A stretch of DNA of 36,713 bases from Halovenus amylolytica (GTDB lineage: Archaea; Halobacteriota; Halobacteria; Halobacteriales; Haloarculaceae): the NCBI GenBank assembly GCA_004015825.1, contig SAYS01000028.1:1-36713 (forward strand), written 5' to 3'. Made by a program: the position numbers and the translations under genes. Below the pieces are notes generated by a model, which was not told the origin of the DNA, searched no databases, and saw only the letters and a list, made by a program, of their open reading frames with translations. This document shows positions 1 through 7,873 of this stretch, one piece after another (position 1 is the stretch's first letter; every line of letters begins with the position of its first letter).

Positions 1-11
1 TCAATTACGTC

Positions 12-48
12 TGAGGAGGCTTCAGTGTACACAGCCGTTGCCTCCTCA
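12..48. repeat. Short perfect inverted repeat near window edge
   Basis: TGAGGAGGC at 12-20 is repeated as its reverse complement at 40-48, leaving a 19-base loop. It lies about 155 bases before the first gene and could be a hairpin at the end of a gene outside the window or an operator. No T-run follows it, so a simple intrinsic terminator is not well supported. The rest of 1-171 shows nothing I recognise. Confidence 0.4.
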
Positions 49-172
49 TTCCTGTCGAAAAGAAGTCCCGAAAAGCCGCCACTGTCACGACGTTCTGAGC
101 TTAGCTAAAGACGGATGGTGGATACACATAGCTGTTATCGAAATGTTCTTTCAGACCTCTACTGAGCCAGTA

Positions 173-180
173 ATTATATA
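173..180 (+). promoter_or_regulatory. TATA box of the antitoxin-like gene
   Basis: ATTATATA ends 24 bases before the ATG at 204. In haloarchaea transcription starts roughly 25-30 bases after the TATA box, so the mRNA would begin at or next to the start codon (leaderless). No Shine-Dalgarno sequence lies before the ATG, which agrees. Confidence 0.55.
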
Positions 181-203
181 ACCGGGAACCCCATAGCAAC
201 ACT

Positions 204-422
204 ATGAGCAGTACAGCACATTCCCCCTCATCCACAAAAATGGAAGAGAAGACCGAAATTTACCGGCGATTCATTAACAGTAGAATTAGCCGTGCACGCG
301 CGCAGGCTCTTCTCGGGGACGATTGGGAGGAAATAGCACAAATTGTCTCTATTCGACGAGCTCGTGACTCCAATGAAGACAACGGGTACTCTGGTGACGA
401 GCTCACAGAGATGTTTGCCTAG
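204..422 (+). CDS. Small antitoxin-like hypothetical protein (72 aa)
   Basis: I do not recognise a named family with certainty. The core (about residues 18-50) has the pattern YRRFINSRIS..RAQALLGDDWEEI. This resembles the short helix-turn-helix unit of UPF0175-type antitoxins, where a phrase like 'l..yreGkIS..kAaeL.G' is typical; that resemblance is an inference by eye. The C-terminus is acidic and probably flexible. The gene faces a PIN-like nuclease gene and the two stop codons overlap by four bases (419-422), so the pair may be a toxin-antitoxin-like module in a convergent arrangement instead of the usual co-directional operon. Expression is probably leaderless from the TATA box at 173-180. 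Base composition is lower in GC than the housekeeping genes further on, suggesting acquired DNA. It could also be an unrelated small haloarchaeal regulator. Confidence 0.6.
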   Translation: MSSTAHSPSSTKMEEKTEIYRRFINSRISRARAQALLGDDWEEIAQIVSIRRARDSNEDNGYSGDELTEMFA

Positions 423-994
423 TCTGGCTGCACATCCTTAATTTCGTTCTCATATTCTGCTTTGAGCTTACTCCAGTTCCATCCCTCTGTTTGGACTTGT
501 GATTCCATAGCGTCTAGACACTCACCAACAGAAAGAGCATCATCTTGAGCCACTAATAATCCAAGTGCCGTAGCAGGTGACCCGACCTGAACTCTTATTT
601 GAGTCTTTTGTACCAATGTCGTAATCGCACTTCTTGCATCAGAATCCTGTGCTGCAACAACAGCTATCTCAGAAGCATCCCACAAAAGACATCGTAGTAT
701 CGACAGTTCTCCTGCATCCAGTTCATACTTCTGCGATAAGTGTTCATATTGGACTTTATCAGGGTTAGTTGGTGCTGCTGAACTTGGGACTACCTCAATG
801 TCTCCCTTGGAAACTCGATCCAGAACTTCTTCAGCACCTCTTCGTACATGTCTACGTGGTTTGTTTTTCAAACCTGGGATTTCATTTTTGAAGCAGTAGT
901 GAGTGATACAAGCTGGTAACTGGCTAAAGAAGTCCTCACAGAGAGATGTACCTGCAATAAATACTGCCGCATCTGAGTCAAGGATGATCTTCAC
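419..994 (-). CDS. PIN-like domain nuclease, probable toxin-type protein
   Basis: The 191-residue product starts at a GTG and begins MKIILDSDAAVFIAG, the usual first beta strand and acidic residue (Asp6 or Asp8) of PIN-like RNases. A second acidic cluster is ELDAGELSIL (Asp93, Glu96), in the place where PIN/DUF3368 proteins have a 'D.GE...l.lA' helix. A third is AAQDSDARSA (Asp117, Asp119), corresponding to the 'lllDD..aR' segment. PIN domains cut RNA with Mg or Mn held by three to four such acids. The spacing (extra residues 35-80) is longer than in a minimal VapC, so this may be a diverged subfamily. It converges with the small antitoxin-like gene. Function as a toxin is inferred from the family and neighbour only. 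Lower GC than the main chromosome genes. Confidence 0.6.
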   Translation of the reverse strand: MKIILDSDAAVFIAGTSLCEDFFSQLPACITHYCFKNEIPGLKNKPRRHVRRGAEEVLDRVSKGDIEVVPSSAAPTNPDKVQYEHLSQKYELDAGELSILRCLLWDASEIAVVAAQDSDARSAITTLVQKTQIRVQVGSPATALGLLVAQDDALSVGECLDAMESQVQTEGWNWSKLKAEYENEIKDVQPD

Positions 995-1398
995 ACTTAC
1001 CTACGTCTATTCTATCAATGCATTTCATCATACCGGAGTTGGTGTTGATGATCGCGCCTCTCTATACAATCGATAGTAGCGGACTTCATAATTTCTGTCT
1101 CCCACAGTCATAAGAATACCACCTCGTTTGATCGTGTTGAATCGTTGGCGACAACCACGAATACAGCCACAACCCGTGCAGGCGAGTGTATGTCAACAGA
1201 TGATCCGTAGACGAAAATTGAGGAGCAAATGACTGAAACCTGTGTGAGTGTGTATTACAACCGCAGGTTGGAAAATCCCAAAATCAACGTCCCGAAGTCA
1301 CACCACTAGTTTAGGGCTCCCTTTAAACTCGACTCCTGATTGAGTAGAACAGGAATTGCCCCACTGACAGCGTCTAATTTCTCCACTTGTGAATGTGC
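995..1398. other. 404-base AT-richer intergenic stretch, no gene recognised
   Basis: The interval between the PIN-like gene start and the lipoprotein stop holds no frame with convincing coding character and no rRNA/tRNA-like sequence. The promoter of the PIN-like gene must lie in its first 40 bases: on the minus strand an AT-rich GATAGAATA-like stretch sits about 15-25 bases before the GTG. I see no CRISPR-type repeats or clear insertion-sequence ends. Confidence 0.4.
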
Positions 1399-2556
1399 TT
1401 ATGGATTTACACAGTTGTTTACTGCGTCGACATCCTCAAGGAAGGATAGATCGGTGTTCTGTGGCACCTGCTGCTCCCTAAGTATCGTCTTTACCGCCCC
1501 TATCGGTTCAGTGGAGAGTTCATCACCAAGCCCCAGGAGACTACGCATATCCAGATTCTTGTTGACACAGTCGATTACTTTGTTGTTGGCGATTAGACTG
1601 TCTCCGATTTGTGTAGAATCAGTCTTACCTTCAAGGTATTCTCCAATGCTATCCCGTGTTGAGCTATTCCACCCACTAGTTGTGAGATTGCCGTCAGTAG
1701 CTTCTATCGCCACCTGATCTAACACACCTGAGTATGTCCCATGTGTTACCCAGTATAGTTCACTCTTCACGAGCCCGACACATTTGTAGCCACAGACGCG
1801 TGCAAGCCGCATCATCCCGATTTGATTAGCCACGTATCCTGTCGTCTTGAATGATGCTTTGTACATCACGTTCTCTTTGGCAAGAACGAGATCGACAGCG
1901 AATTCAGCTGACGCAATATAGAAATCCTCTTTTGCACCAGGTTCACCATTTTTGACTGCACACGATGCAGAACTTAGGCGTTGGTAGCTCCCGAGTATTG
2001 GTGCATATTTTGAGGCCGCACCAATCACCTCACGCGCCGTCCGCATCCGCTGGTTAATAACAGTGGGGTTCACATCAACACCAAAATTGCGCATCGCTTC
2101 GGCGGTATGAGCGATCCGGTAGGTATTTCGATACGTCTCATCCCCGATCGCACTCACATCGGCTGATCTCTCAGGGACTTCACTCTTATCTATGCCACAA
2201 ATGGTTGTAGCTGTCTCTCTTACAACACGATCACGCTCTATCTCGTCATCGGGTAATTCCTCAAAAAATTCTACAGTTCGAAGCAATTCTTCCGCAAGAG
2301 ACTCATCGGATAGACCCGCCTCTGGAGATCCATCGATAACCGTTACAACCCCCTCAGTCTGACTAACATCCTCTGAACGATCAGTTTCATTCGATTGTTC
2401 ATCACCACCGGAATCAACCGAAATATAATCTTCCTCGCCTTGCTGGCCACTGCCCAGGTCGAAATCAGCATCACCATTATTCTCCGGTTCAGCACAACCG
2501 GCTAGCAGGATAGTCGTGGCGACGAACGCGATTAAAAGATAGTGGTGTGTCTTCAA
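1399..2556 (-). CDS. Orphan haloarchaeal lipoprotein (385 aa)
   Basis: The protein begins MKTHHYLLIAFVATTILLAGC, a short hydrophobic signal ending in a lipobox (L-A-G-C, Cys21), so it should be exported and anchored to the outer face of the membrane by a lipid on Cys21. Unlike most haloarchaeal lipoproteins it has no twin-arginine motif and so is probably Sec-exported. Residues about 25-70 form an acidic Ser/Thr/Gly/Gln linker typical of surface proteins. The remaining roughly 300 residues match no domain I know; they include several cysteines (for example CGYKCVG near residue 255) that could form disulfides or bind metal. The start is a TTG; no in-frame ATG lies earlier, and a later start would lose the signal. 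No co-directional partner is present, and the GC is low. Confidence 0.65.
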   Translation of the reverse strand: MKTHHYLLIAFVATTILLAGCAEPENNGDADFDLGSGQQGEEDYISVDSGGDEQSNETDRSEDVSQTEGVVTVIDGSPEAGLSDESLAEELLRTVEFFEELPDDEIERDRVVRETATTICGIDKSEVPERSADVSAIGDETYRNTYRIAHTAEAMRNFGVDVNPTVINQRMRTAREVIGAASKYAPILGSYQRLSSASCAVKNGEPGAKEDFYIASAEFAVDLVLAKENVMYKASFKTTGYVANQIGMMRLARVCGYKCVGLVKSELYWVTHGTYSGVLDQVAIEATDGNLTTSGWNSSTRDSIGEYLEGKTDSTQIGDSLIANNKVIDCVNKNLDMRSLLGLGDELSTEPIGAVKTILREQQVPQNTDLSFLEDVDAVNNCVNP

Positions 2557-2798
2557 ACTACCTGGTAAGTAATTCGCAGTTGATTGAAATAAAAATTGTG
2601 GAGGTCAAAAGTAACAGGGACAATCTGTTGAGTGAACCACTACAGGTACTTTGTTGGAAACAACCAACTTCCACTTGTTCCAAAATCCTTCTCGGAAAGT
2701 ACTGCATAGATTTTGTCATTCTCAACTACTGTTCACGGCGGGCGGGAATCGCGTAAGCTCCGAAGAGCAAACAACACTCAACAGCCCGGCCAACTCCC

Positions 2799-2810
2799 TA
2801 TATTTTATAA
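2799..2810 (+). promoter_or_regulatory. AT-rich TATA region before tnpB
   Basis: CTATATTTTATAAAC lies about 26-38 bases before the tnpB ATG at 2836 in an otherwise GC-rich context. This is the expected position of a haloarchaeal TATA box for a leaderless or near-leaderless transcript. Confidence 0.45.
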
Positions 2811-2817
2811 ACATAAA

Positions 2818-2829
2818 GCCACATGTGGC
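2818..2829. repeat. 12-bp perfect palindrome just before tnpB
   Basis: GCCACATGTGGC is a perfect palindrome ending six bases before the tnpB start codon and lying directly after the TATA region. It could be a subterminal hairpin of the element's left end, or an operator overlapping the transcription start. I see no second copy at the right end. Confidence 0.5.
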
Positions 2830-2835
2830 ATACAG

Positions 2836-4050
2836 ATGGAGATTAATCGTACCGCAGTTGTCAAGCTCTCCGTCCCTAGCGACCGCCGAGACGACCTGAA
2901 ACGGACAATGAACACGTTTCGGAATGCAACACAGCGGTTCGCAGACCGAGGATGGGACGGCGACGACGGGTACGTGATTACATCGGGTAATCATCTCCAG
3001 CGCCTTGTCTACGACGACATCCGAGACGACACTGGATTGCACGCTGACCTGACCGTTGCCGCAGCCGATCACGCCGCGAACGCACTCGATGGGTGCGTTG
3101 AGAAGATGAAAGCGGGCGAACGCACCTCAAAGCCAGTGTTCACGTCGAATACGACGGTCTACAACACGAATGCGATTACCTACTTCGACGGCTACTGCTC
3201 ACTTGCCGCATATGGTGGCAGTCGCGTTCATGCAGAATACGTCTATCCAGACGACTCGATTCAGGCCGAGTATATGGAAAGTGACGAATGGCAGAAGCAA
3301 GGCGCGAAACTCCGCTACGACCATCAATCAGATACCTACTACCTCCACGTCTCCGTAAAGAAGGAACGTGAAGATTCGTCGGGAGAAGCCGAGAACCAGA
3401 CCGTTCTTGGCGTCGATCGAAACGTGGACGGGTATCTCGCAGTCACCAGCACAGGCGCGTTCATCGGGAACGCCGACCTGCTGAATCACAAACGCCGCGA
3501 GTATGAACGTCGCCGCGCTCGTCTCCAACAGCAAGGCACACGAAGCGCACACCTCACTATCCAGTCCATCGGTGATGCCTTCGCCAACTGGTCAGAGGAC
3601 TTCTTGCACCAAGCATCAAAGGAACTGGTCAAAGAGGCTGTTTCTCAGAACTGTACGACCATTGTGTTCGAGGAGTTAGAGAATATTCGTGACCGTATCT
3701 CGAACGCCTCGAAGTTCCAACAGTGGGCGTTCAACGAACTGAAACGCCAAGTCACCTCCAAGGCCAAACAACAAGGGATTTCTGTTGAAACTGTCCATCC
3801 AGCCTACACCAGTCAACGGTGTTCCGAAACAGGGTGTGGTTTCACGCACGAAGACAACCGTGACGGCGACGTGTTCGTGTGCCAGAAATGCGGCAAAGAG
3901 CTACATAGCGACTACAACGCGGCGCGAAACATCGCACACAAATACATCCAGAACCGGCGCAAGTCTGGTTCTGGAGGGGCAACCTATCACCTTGCCCTGA
4001 AGTCGGGAACAGTGAACGGGAACGGCGACTACTCGCCTTCCACGGTCTAG
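2836..4050 (+). CDS. tnpB: TnpB, IS200/IS605 (IS1341-type) RNA-guided nuclease
   Basis: The product is 404 residues from the ATG at 2836; the frame stays open further upstream, but only this start gives the usual TnpB N-terminus. All three RuvC catalytic acids are visible: Asp194 in LGVDRNVDG, Glu279 in IVFEELENI and Asp359 in HSDYNAARN. A four-cysteine zinc ribbon lies before the last one (Cys329, Cys334, Cys349, Cys352); the first pair is spaced C-x4-C where C-x2-C is usual. Length and domain order look complete. TnpB proteins are RNA-guided DNA endonucleases using a guide RNA made from the 3' end of their own gene plus flanking DNA, and they help IS200/IS605 elements to be kept. No tnpA transposase is present, so this is a solo element. 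The gene sits at the boundary between low-GC accessory DNA and more typical sequence. Confidence 0.93.
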   Translation: MEINRTAVVKLSVPSDRRDDLKRTMNTFRNATQRFADRGWDGDDGYVITSGNHLQRLVYDDIRDDTGLHADLTVAAADHAANALDGCVEKMKAGERTSKPVFTSNTTVYNTNAITYFDGYCSLAAYGGSRVHAEYVYPDDSIQAEYMESDEWQKQGAKLRYDHQSDTYYLHVSVKKEREDSSGEAENQTVLGVDRNVDGYLAVTSTGAFIGNADLLNHKRREYERRRARLQQQGTRSAHLTIQSIGDAFANWSEDFLHQASKELVKEAVSQNCTTIVFEELENIRDRISNASKFQQWAFNELKRQVTSKAKQQGISVETVHPAYTSQRCSETGCGFTHEDNRDGDVFVCQKCGKELHSDYNAARNIAHKYIQNRRKSGSGGATYHLALKSGTVNGNGDYSPSTV

Positions 4051-4110
4051 TGGACAGACCGGGAGTTCACCGACAAACCTCGGCGTTCACGCCGAGGTAG
4101 GTGATGTGAA
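3960..4110 (+). ncRNA. Probable tnpB-overlapping guide RNA (reRNA/omegaRNA, sotRNA-type)
   Basis: TnpB elements make a guide RNA from the last part of tnpB and the right end of the element, and sense-overlapping transcripts from IS1341-type genes have been reported in Halobacterium. Here the 3' end of the gene runs into a stable hairpin: CCTCGGCG at 4078-4085, a four-base TTCA loop, and CGCCGAGG at 4090-4097. This is the kind of terminal hairpin expected at the right end of such elements. The exact 5' end, the element end and the guide segment cannot be fixed from one copy; the boundaries given are approximate. Confidence 0.5.
4078..4097 (+). repeat. Right-end hairpin of the tnpB element
   Basis: Perfect 8-bp stem (CCTCGGCG / CGCCGAGG) with a TTCA loop, 28 bases after the tnpB stop. 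IS200/IS605-family elements have subterminal hairpins at their ends, and the guide sequence begins shortly after the right end. Confidence 0.75.
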
Positions 4111-4167
4111 CGGATCATCTCCGTCGATTCTTACTGGTTCGCGTGGTTCGCCTACTATCCGAACACG

Positions 4168-4173
4168 GAGGTC
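4168..4173 (+). promoter_or_regulatory. Shine-Dalgarno site deciding the start at 4184
   Basis: GGAGGT lies ten bases before the ATG at 4184 and matches the CCTCC at the 3' end of the 16S rRNA in this window. It picks the ATG at 4184 over the upstream in-frame start at 4106, which would place the tnpB right-end flank inside the protein. Confidence 0.7.
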
Positions 4174-4183
4174 TCCGAGTAAG

Positions 4184-4765
4184 ATGGCTGTGATCGTCGA
4201 CACTGTGAAACGGACCGGACAGGCGCTTGGACTTACAGTTCGGGACCGTCGGGCACAGGTCGTTATCGGGGTCTCTCTCGTCGCCTATCTTCTCACCTAT
4301 CTGTACGCTATCGACAAACTGACCGCCGGCAACGGTGAGTTCGGCATGGTCGTCGCAGCGCGACCCTGGGAGGCGCTTTTCCGACAGTCGTTTGGTACCT
4401 TCACCTACGAACCGGTGGCACTCTTCCGTCTCGGAATTGTCACCTACCAGTTCTCGCTGAACACGGTTATCGGGCTCGTGATCGCTGCTCTCGTCGCGGT
4501 CAACGTTGGGGTCTCCTATTTCGCCTGGCAACAGCCGTCGGCCTGTGGTGTCGGCTCGCAGTCTGCGGGTCTGTTCGCCGGGTTCCCGGCGCTGCTCTCG
4601 GGGGCGGCCTGCTGTGGCCCGATTATCGCGCTCATCTTCGGAATCCAGGTGACCAGCGGAGTGCTCGTCCTCTTCGAGTGGCTGCTCCCGATCTCGGTTA
4701 CACTGTTGCTCGTGGCACTGTTGCTCGTCGGCCGGCAGGTGAATCCTGCTGTCGCCGGTTCGTAA
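4184..4765 (+). CDS. Four-helix membrane protein with Cys-Cys motif (193 aa)
   Basis: I do not recognise a named family. Hydrophobic segments at about residues 26-46, 91-115, 128-153 and 156-183 predict four membrane helices. The third carries SGAACCGPIIALIFG (Cys143, Cys144), and another cysteine (Cys121) lies in the preceding loop. A vicinal cysteine pair followed by Gly-Pro in a membrane helix recalls small metal- or thiol-handling membrane proteins such as MerT-like transporters, but that is a weak analogy and I do not assign a substrate. The start is set by the GGAGGT at 4168-4173. The gene directly follows the tnpB element, so the insertion may have replaced or displaced its promoter. 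No co-directional partner other than the protease, which has its own promoter. Confidence 0.7.
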   Translation: MAVIVDTVKRTGQALGLTVRDRRAQVVIGVSLVAYLLTYLYAIDKLTAGNGEFGMVVAARPWEALFRQSFGTFTYEPVALFRLGIVTYQFSLNTVIGLVIAALVAVNVGVSYFAWQQPSACGVGSQSAGLFAGFPALLSGAACCGPIIALIFGIQVTSGVLVLFEWLLPISVTLLLVALLLVGRQVNPAVAGS

Positions 4766-4899
4766 CTATCGGTTCGTCTATTCGTTATATTTTGAGCAAA
4801 GAGGTACGCTTCTATCCGGAGAGTAGAAGTTGTTCGAAAGTAATCTACATATCGTATACAACATATTGTTCTGAGTGAAAATCAGTTTGAACGTAAAAA

Positions 4900-4907
4900 T
4901 TATATAA
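4900..4907 (+). promoter_or_regulatory. TATA box of the subtilisin gene
   Basis: TTATATAA lies 20-27 bases before the ATG at 4927, inside a strongly AT-rich intergenic stretch. The position fits a leaderless transcript beginning at the start codon; there is no Shine-Dalgarno sequence. Confidence 0.6.
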
Positions 4908-4926
4908 CAACAATATCTTTTAACGA

Positions 4927-6273
4927 ATGGACATGTCAGAAACTAGTCGGCGGACGTTTCTCCAGATAAGTGGCACAGTACTCGGTGGAATCGCCGTGGG
5001 GTCGCAAGTCACGGCTGCGGCCCGAACCGACCGGTTTATTGTCTCAACAGGTGGTCGTGCAGACTTGAGCGATCTCGAGGTCGTCCACGAACTGGACGGC
5101 GTCAGCTATGCGGTAGTCACCGGTGACGAGAAAGACGTGAAAAAATCTGTCAGTAACTATGCACCGGATCTCGAAGTAGAGTTGAACGAACCGGATGTAA
5201 ACAGCGAGGTTCCGACGTTCGACGCCTCTGATTACGAAGGACAGCCCGGTGATTTCCTTCAGTGGGACAAGGCAGATCTGAACGTTCCAGAGGCCCACGA
5301 GACGACCGAAGGTGAGGGAACTCGTGTCGCTGTCATCGACTCGGGCGTCCTCGAAACACACCCCGATCTAGCGGGGCCGCTCAACCTCGATCTCTCGCGG
5401 AACTTCACCGACGACGGTGGCGACCACAACCCGGTCGGGGGCGATGACCACGGCACACACGTCGCGGGTATCGTCGCCGCAGATAACGGTGGCGGGGCCG
5501 GTGTCAACGGGACAGCCCCGAAGACGGACCTCGTCGACTGCCGGGTGTTCTCGGGCCCGACGGCATCGTTCGCCGACATCCTCGCTGCGGTCGTCTACAG
5601 TGCAAACGTCGACGCCGACGTGGCCAATCTCTCGCTCGGCGCGTATCCGATTCCGCGCCAAGGGAACGGTACCTTCTACGGCAAGGTTCTCAACAGTGCG
5701 ATGACCTACGCGAACAAGGAAGGGACGTTGCTCGTCATCGCAGCAGGTAACGACAGTGCCGACCTCCAGAAAGACAAGAATTTCATTAGTCTTCCAAACG
5801 AGGGTGCTCAGGGGCTATCAGTTGCAGCGACTGGTCCGATCGGCTATGGGTGGGATGCCGATGGGGATGACGAGGTTACGGATCTTGAGTCCCCGCCCGC
5901 GAGTCCTGCATTCTACACGAATTACGGGACAAACGACATCGTGCTGGGTGCACCCGGTGGCAACGCAGATCTGGAAGCCATCGGTACGGGTGTTCCGTGG
6001 TTCAATGATCTCGTGTTCAACACGGTATTCACCTACGAGGATACGGACGGTGACGGAGAACCAGACACGCAGGTCCCAGGCTACGGGTGGAAGGCCGGGA
6101 CCTCCATGGCTGCCCCGAACGTTGCCGGTGCGGCAGCGCTGGTCAAGAGCGCGAATCCCGATTACAACGCCAACCAGATCGAATCGGCTCTCAAGCGTGC
6201 GGCTGACGTTCCCGACGAGTACGACAAAGAGTTCTATGGGGGCGGCTATCTGAACATCGTCGACGCGCTGTAA
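4927..6273 (+). CDS. Tat-exported subtilisin-family serine protease (halolysin-like)
   Basis: A secreted S8 protease of 448 residues. The N-terminus has a twin-arginine signal (SRRTFLQISG, residues 7-16, with a hydrophobic stretch to about 31), so it is exported folded. Residues about 35-95 look like an I9-type propeptide. The catalytic triad is clear: Asp138 in VAVIDSG, His175 in DHGTHVAGI and Ser393 in GTSMAAPNVAG, with the oxyanion-hole Asn275 in AAGND. Two acidic DxDGD-type loops (310-321 and 372-380, DTDGDGEPD) look like calcium-binding insertions in the catalytic domain. Well-known halolysins carry a C-terminal extension; this one ends about 55 residues after the serine and so lacks it. 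ATG at 4927 or 4933 are both possible starts. The role is extracellular protein digestion. Confidence 0.93.
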   Translation: MDMSETSRRTFLQISGTVLGGIAVGSQVTAAARTDRFIVSTGGRADLSDLEVVHELDGVSYAVVTGDEKDVKKSVSNYAPDLEVELNEPDVNSEVPTFDASDYEGQPGDFLQWDKADLNVPEAHETTEGEGTRVAVIDSGVLETHPDLAGPLNLDLSRNFTDDGGDHNPVGGDDHGTHVAGIVAADNGGGAGVNGTAPKTDLVDCRVFSGPTASFADILAAVVYSANVDADVANLSLGAYPIPRQGNGTFYGKVLNSAMTYANKEGTLLVIAAGNDSADLQKDKNFISLPNEGAQGLSVAATGPIGYGWDADGDDEVTDLESPPASPAFYTNYGTNDIVLGAPGGNADLEAIGTGVPWFNDLVFNTVFTYEDTDGDGEPDTQVPGYGWKAGTSMAAPNVAGAAALVKSANPDYNANQIESALKRAADVPDEYDKEFYGGGYLNIVDAL

Positions 6274-6343
6274 GGTACCGCAAAGACGGAAGTCTCCCCA
6301 TCTAACGACCGGCCGTCACTCATTTTGTCGAGACTGCACTGTG

Positions 6344-7813
6344 CTACTCCTCTCTGTGACCGCCCAGTGGCCTGACCGTCACTCGCTCCGGCAGTTCGGC
6401 GAGTGCCGTCTCCGGCCAGTCGTCGTGGGCAACGGTCACCGACGTGTCGGGATTTGCCTTCGCGAGGCGACAGACACCCTCGACAGCAGCCCTGTAGGCT
6501 GCCTCGTCGAGGCGATCCGGGAGTTCCGCCGTGAGTGGGTAGACGTCGGAGAGTGCCGGCGGCACTGGGCCAAATGGGGGGACGAGTCGCCAGCCGTCAT
6601 CACCGGTCGAGCCCGTGGTCAGCCACAGTTCCTCTGGGGCGTCGAGCCGTTCGAGCCGGTCGTGATGACGGTTCACAGCCGGTCGGCGCGCGCTGTCTTC
6701 CGAGAGATAGAAGAAGGCGTCTTTCGAGACCGGATCGGTCTGTTCCAGTTGGTCTGCGTAATCGAGTAGCGTCCGGTAGCCATCGAGCACCGCGGGGTGG
6801 CCACGCGCCCGTGTCTCGACGAGTTCGAAGAGATCCCCCCGTTTGATCGCCTGCCGAATGCGTCTCACCTCCCCGAAACTCACCGAGAGATTGTGCTCGG
6901 CGAGCAGTCGATGCCGCTCTGTCTTCCCTGCCGCTTCGAGTTCCGCTGGCGTGTGCTCCCGACAGACCGGACACTCACAGGGGAAATACGCCAGCTCTTC
7001 GAGATGTTTCGTTCCACGGACCGTCAGATAGCGGTCGTCGCGGGCGTACAGTGCGTACGCAGCGGAGTCGAACAGATCACAGCCAAGCGCAGCCGCGAGT
7101 GCGAACATCATCGGGTGGCCGGCCCCGAACAGGTGGACTGGTGCGTTTTCACCCAGCCCGCGTTTTGCCGCGGCGACGACATCGACGAGGTCGGCAAAGC
7201 GGTACTCGTTCATGAGGGGGACGACGGCTCCGATCGGGAACAGATCGAGATCGGTTCCATAGGCCTCCCGGGCGGCCTGCTCGCGGAGATCCAGATGGGT
7301 CGAGCCCTGGATCGGCGCGCTGACGAGCATCTCCCCGGTGTCGACGGTCTCGGCAAGTTCCAGGCGCTCCTGTGTCTCGGCTTGTTCCTCGGCGGCCTGC
7401 TCCCGGGAGACGTCCGGCGGTGTCGGGATATCGACTGGCGTTCCGATATCGGAGCCGATCTCGCGCTGGAATTCGAGAATCTCCTCCGTATCCACGTCGA
7501 TTTTCCCGTACTCCGCGAGCTGAAAAGAGCCGGAATCGGTCATGATCGCGCCGGAGAAATCGAGTAACTCGTGAATTCCCTGCTCCAGCACTGGTTCGCG
7601 CAGGTCTGCACTGCCGTGGAGGACGTAGCTGTTCGTGATGAGAATGTCCGCGCCGAAGGTCGTCTCCAGTGTCTTCGGCGGCACTGTCTGGACGTGGGGG
7701 TTCACGACCGGGAGTAGCGCCGGCGTCTCGACGGTTCGGTCGGCCCGCGGAATCCGCAACTCGCCGATCCGGCCCGCCCCGTCGTAGTCGCGAACCTCGA
7801 ACTGTTCCCGCAT
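6344..7813 (-). CDS. tgtA: tRNA-guanine(15) transglycosylase (archaeosine pathway)
   Basis: Exchanges guanine-15 in the D-loop of archaeal tRNAs for preQ0, the first tRNA-bound step toward archaeosine. From the ATG at 7813 the protein has 489 residues. Key residues are visible: Asp93 in MTDSGSFQ, Asp249 in DLFDS (the nucleophile position of archaeal TGT), the substrate segment [13 protein letters not shown] near 194, and the zinc site Cys279, Cys281, Cys284 with His307. The C-terminal part (after about 370) is the diverged region seen in archaeal TGT; no clear PUA domain is obvious, which fits haloarchaea where PUA is on the separate ArcS. A GTG at 7822 is an alternative start but has no ribosome site. 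The partner arcS is not next to it; the upstream neighbour is the DUF5797-like gene, about 60 bases away. Confidence 0.93.
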   Translation of the reverse strand: MREQFEVRDYDGAGRIGELRIPRADRTVETPALLPVVNPHVQTVPPKTLETTFGADILITNSYVLHGSADLREPVLEQGIHELLDFSGAIMTDSGSFQLAEYGKIDVDTEEILEFQREIGSDIGTPVDIPTPPDVSREQAAEEQAETQERLELAETVDTGEMLVSAPIQGSTHLDLREQAAREAYGTDLDLFPIGAVVPLMNEYRFADLVDVVAAAKRGLGENAPVHLFGAGHPMMFALAAALGCDLFDSAAYALYARDDRYLTVRGTKHLEELAYFPCECPVCREHTPAELEAAGKTERHRLLAEHNLSVSFGEVRRIRQAIKRGDLFELVETRARGHPAVLDGYRTLLDYADQLEQTDPVSKDAFFYLSEDSARRPAVNRHHDRLERLDAPEELWLTTGSTGDDGWRLVPPFGPVPPALSDVYPLTAELPDRLDEAAYRAAVEGVCRLAKANPDTSVTVAHDDWPETALAELPERVTVRPLGGHREE

Positions 7814-7873
7814 TGGTCTCACTCTGTCGGGTACGCCTCTAAGGGTTGCGTTGTCGCGTTTGTCCGGCGAGGG

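Noticed and set aside
2547..2835. Short plus-strand frames between the lipoprotein and tnpB
   Set aside because: No ribosome site, no recognisable product; more likely element left end and promoter DNA.
4809..4829. CTTCTA/TAGAAG inverted repeat before the subtilisin gene
   Set aside because: Only six base pairs in AT-rich DNA; not beyond chance.
6797..7567. Long open frame antisense to tgtA (256 codons)
   Set aside because: Mirror frame of a well-recognised gene; high GC removes stops in this frame, and the product has no family look.
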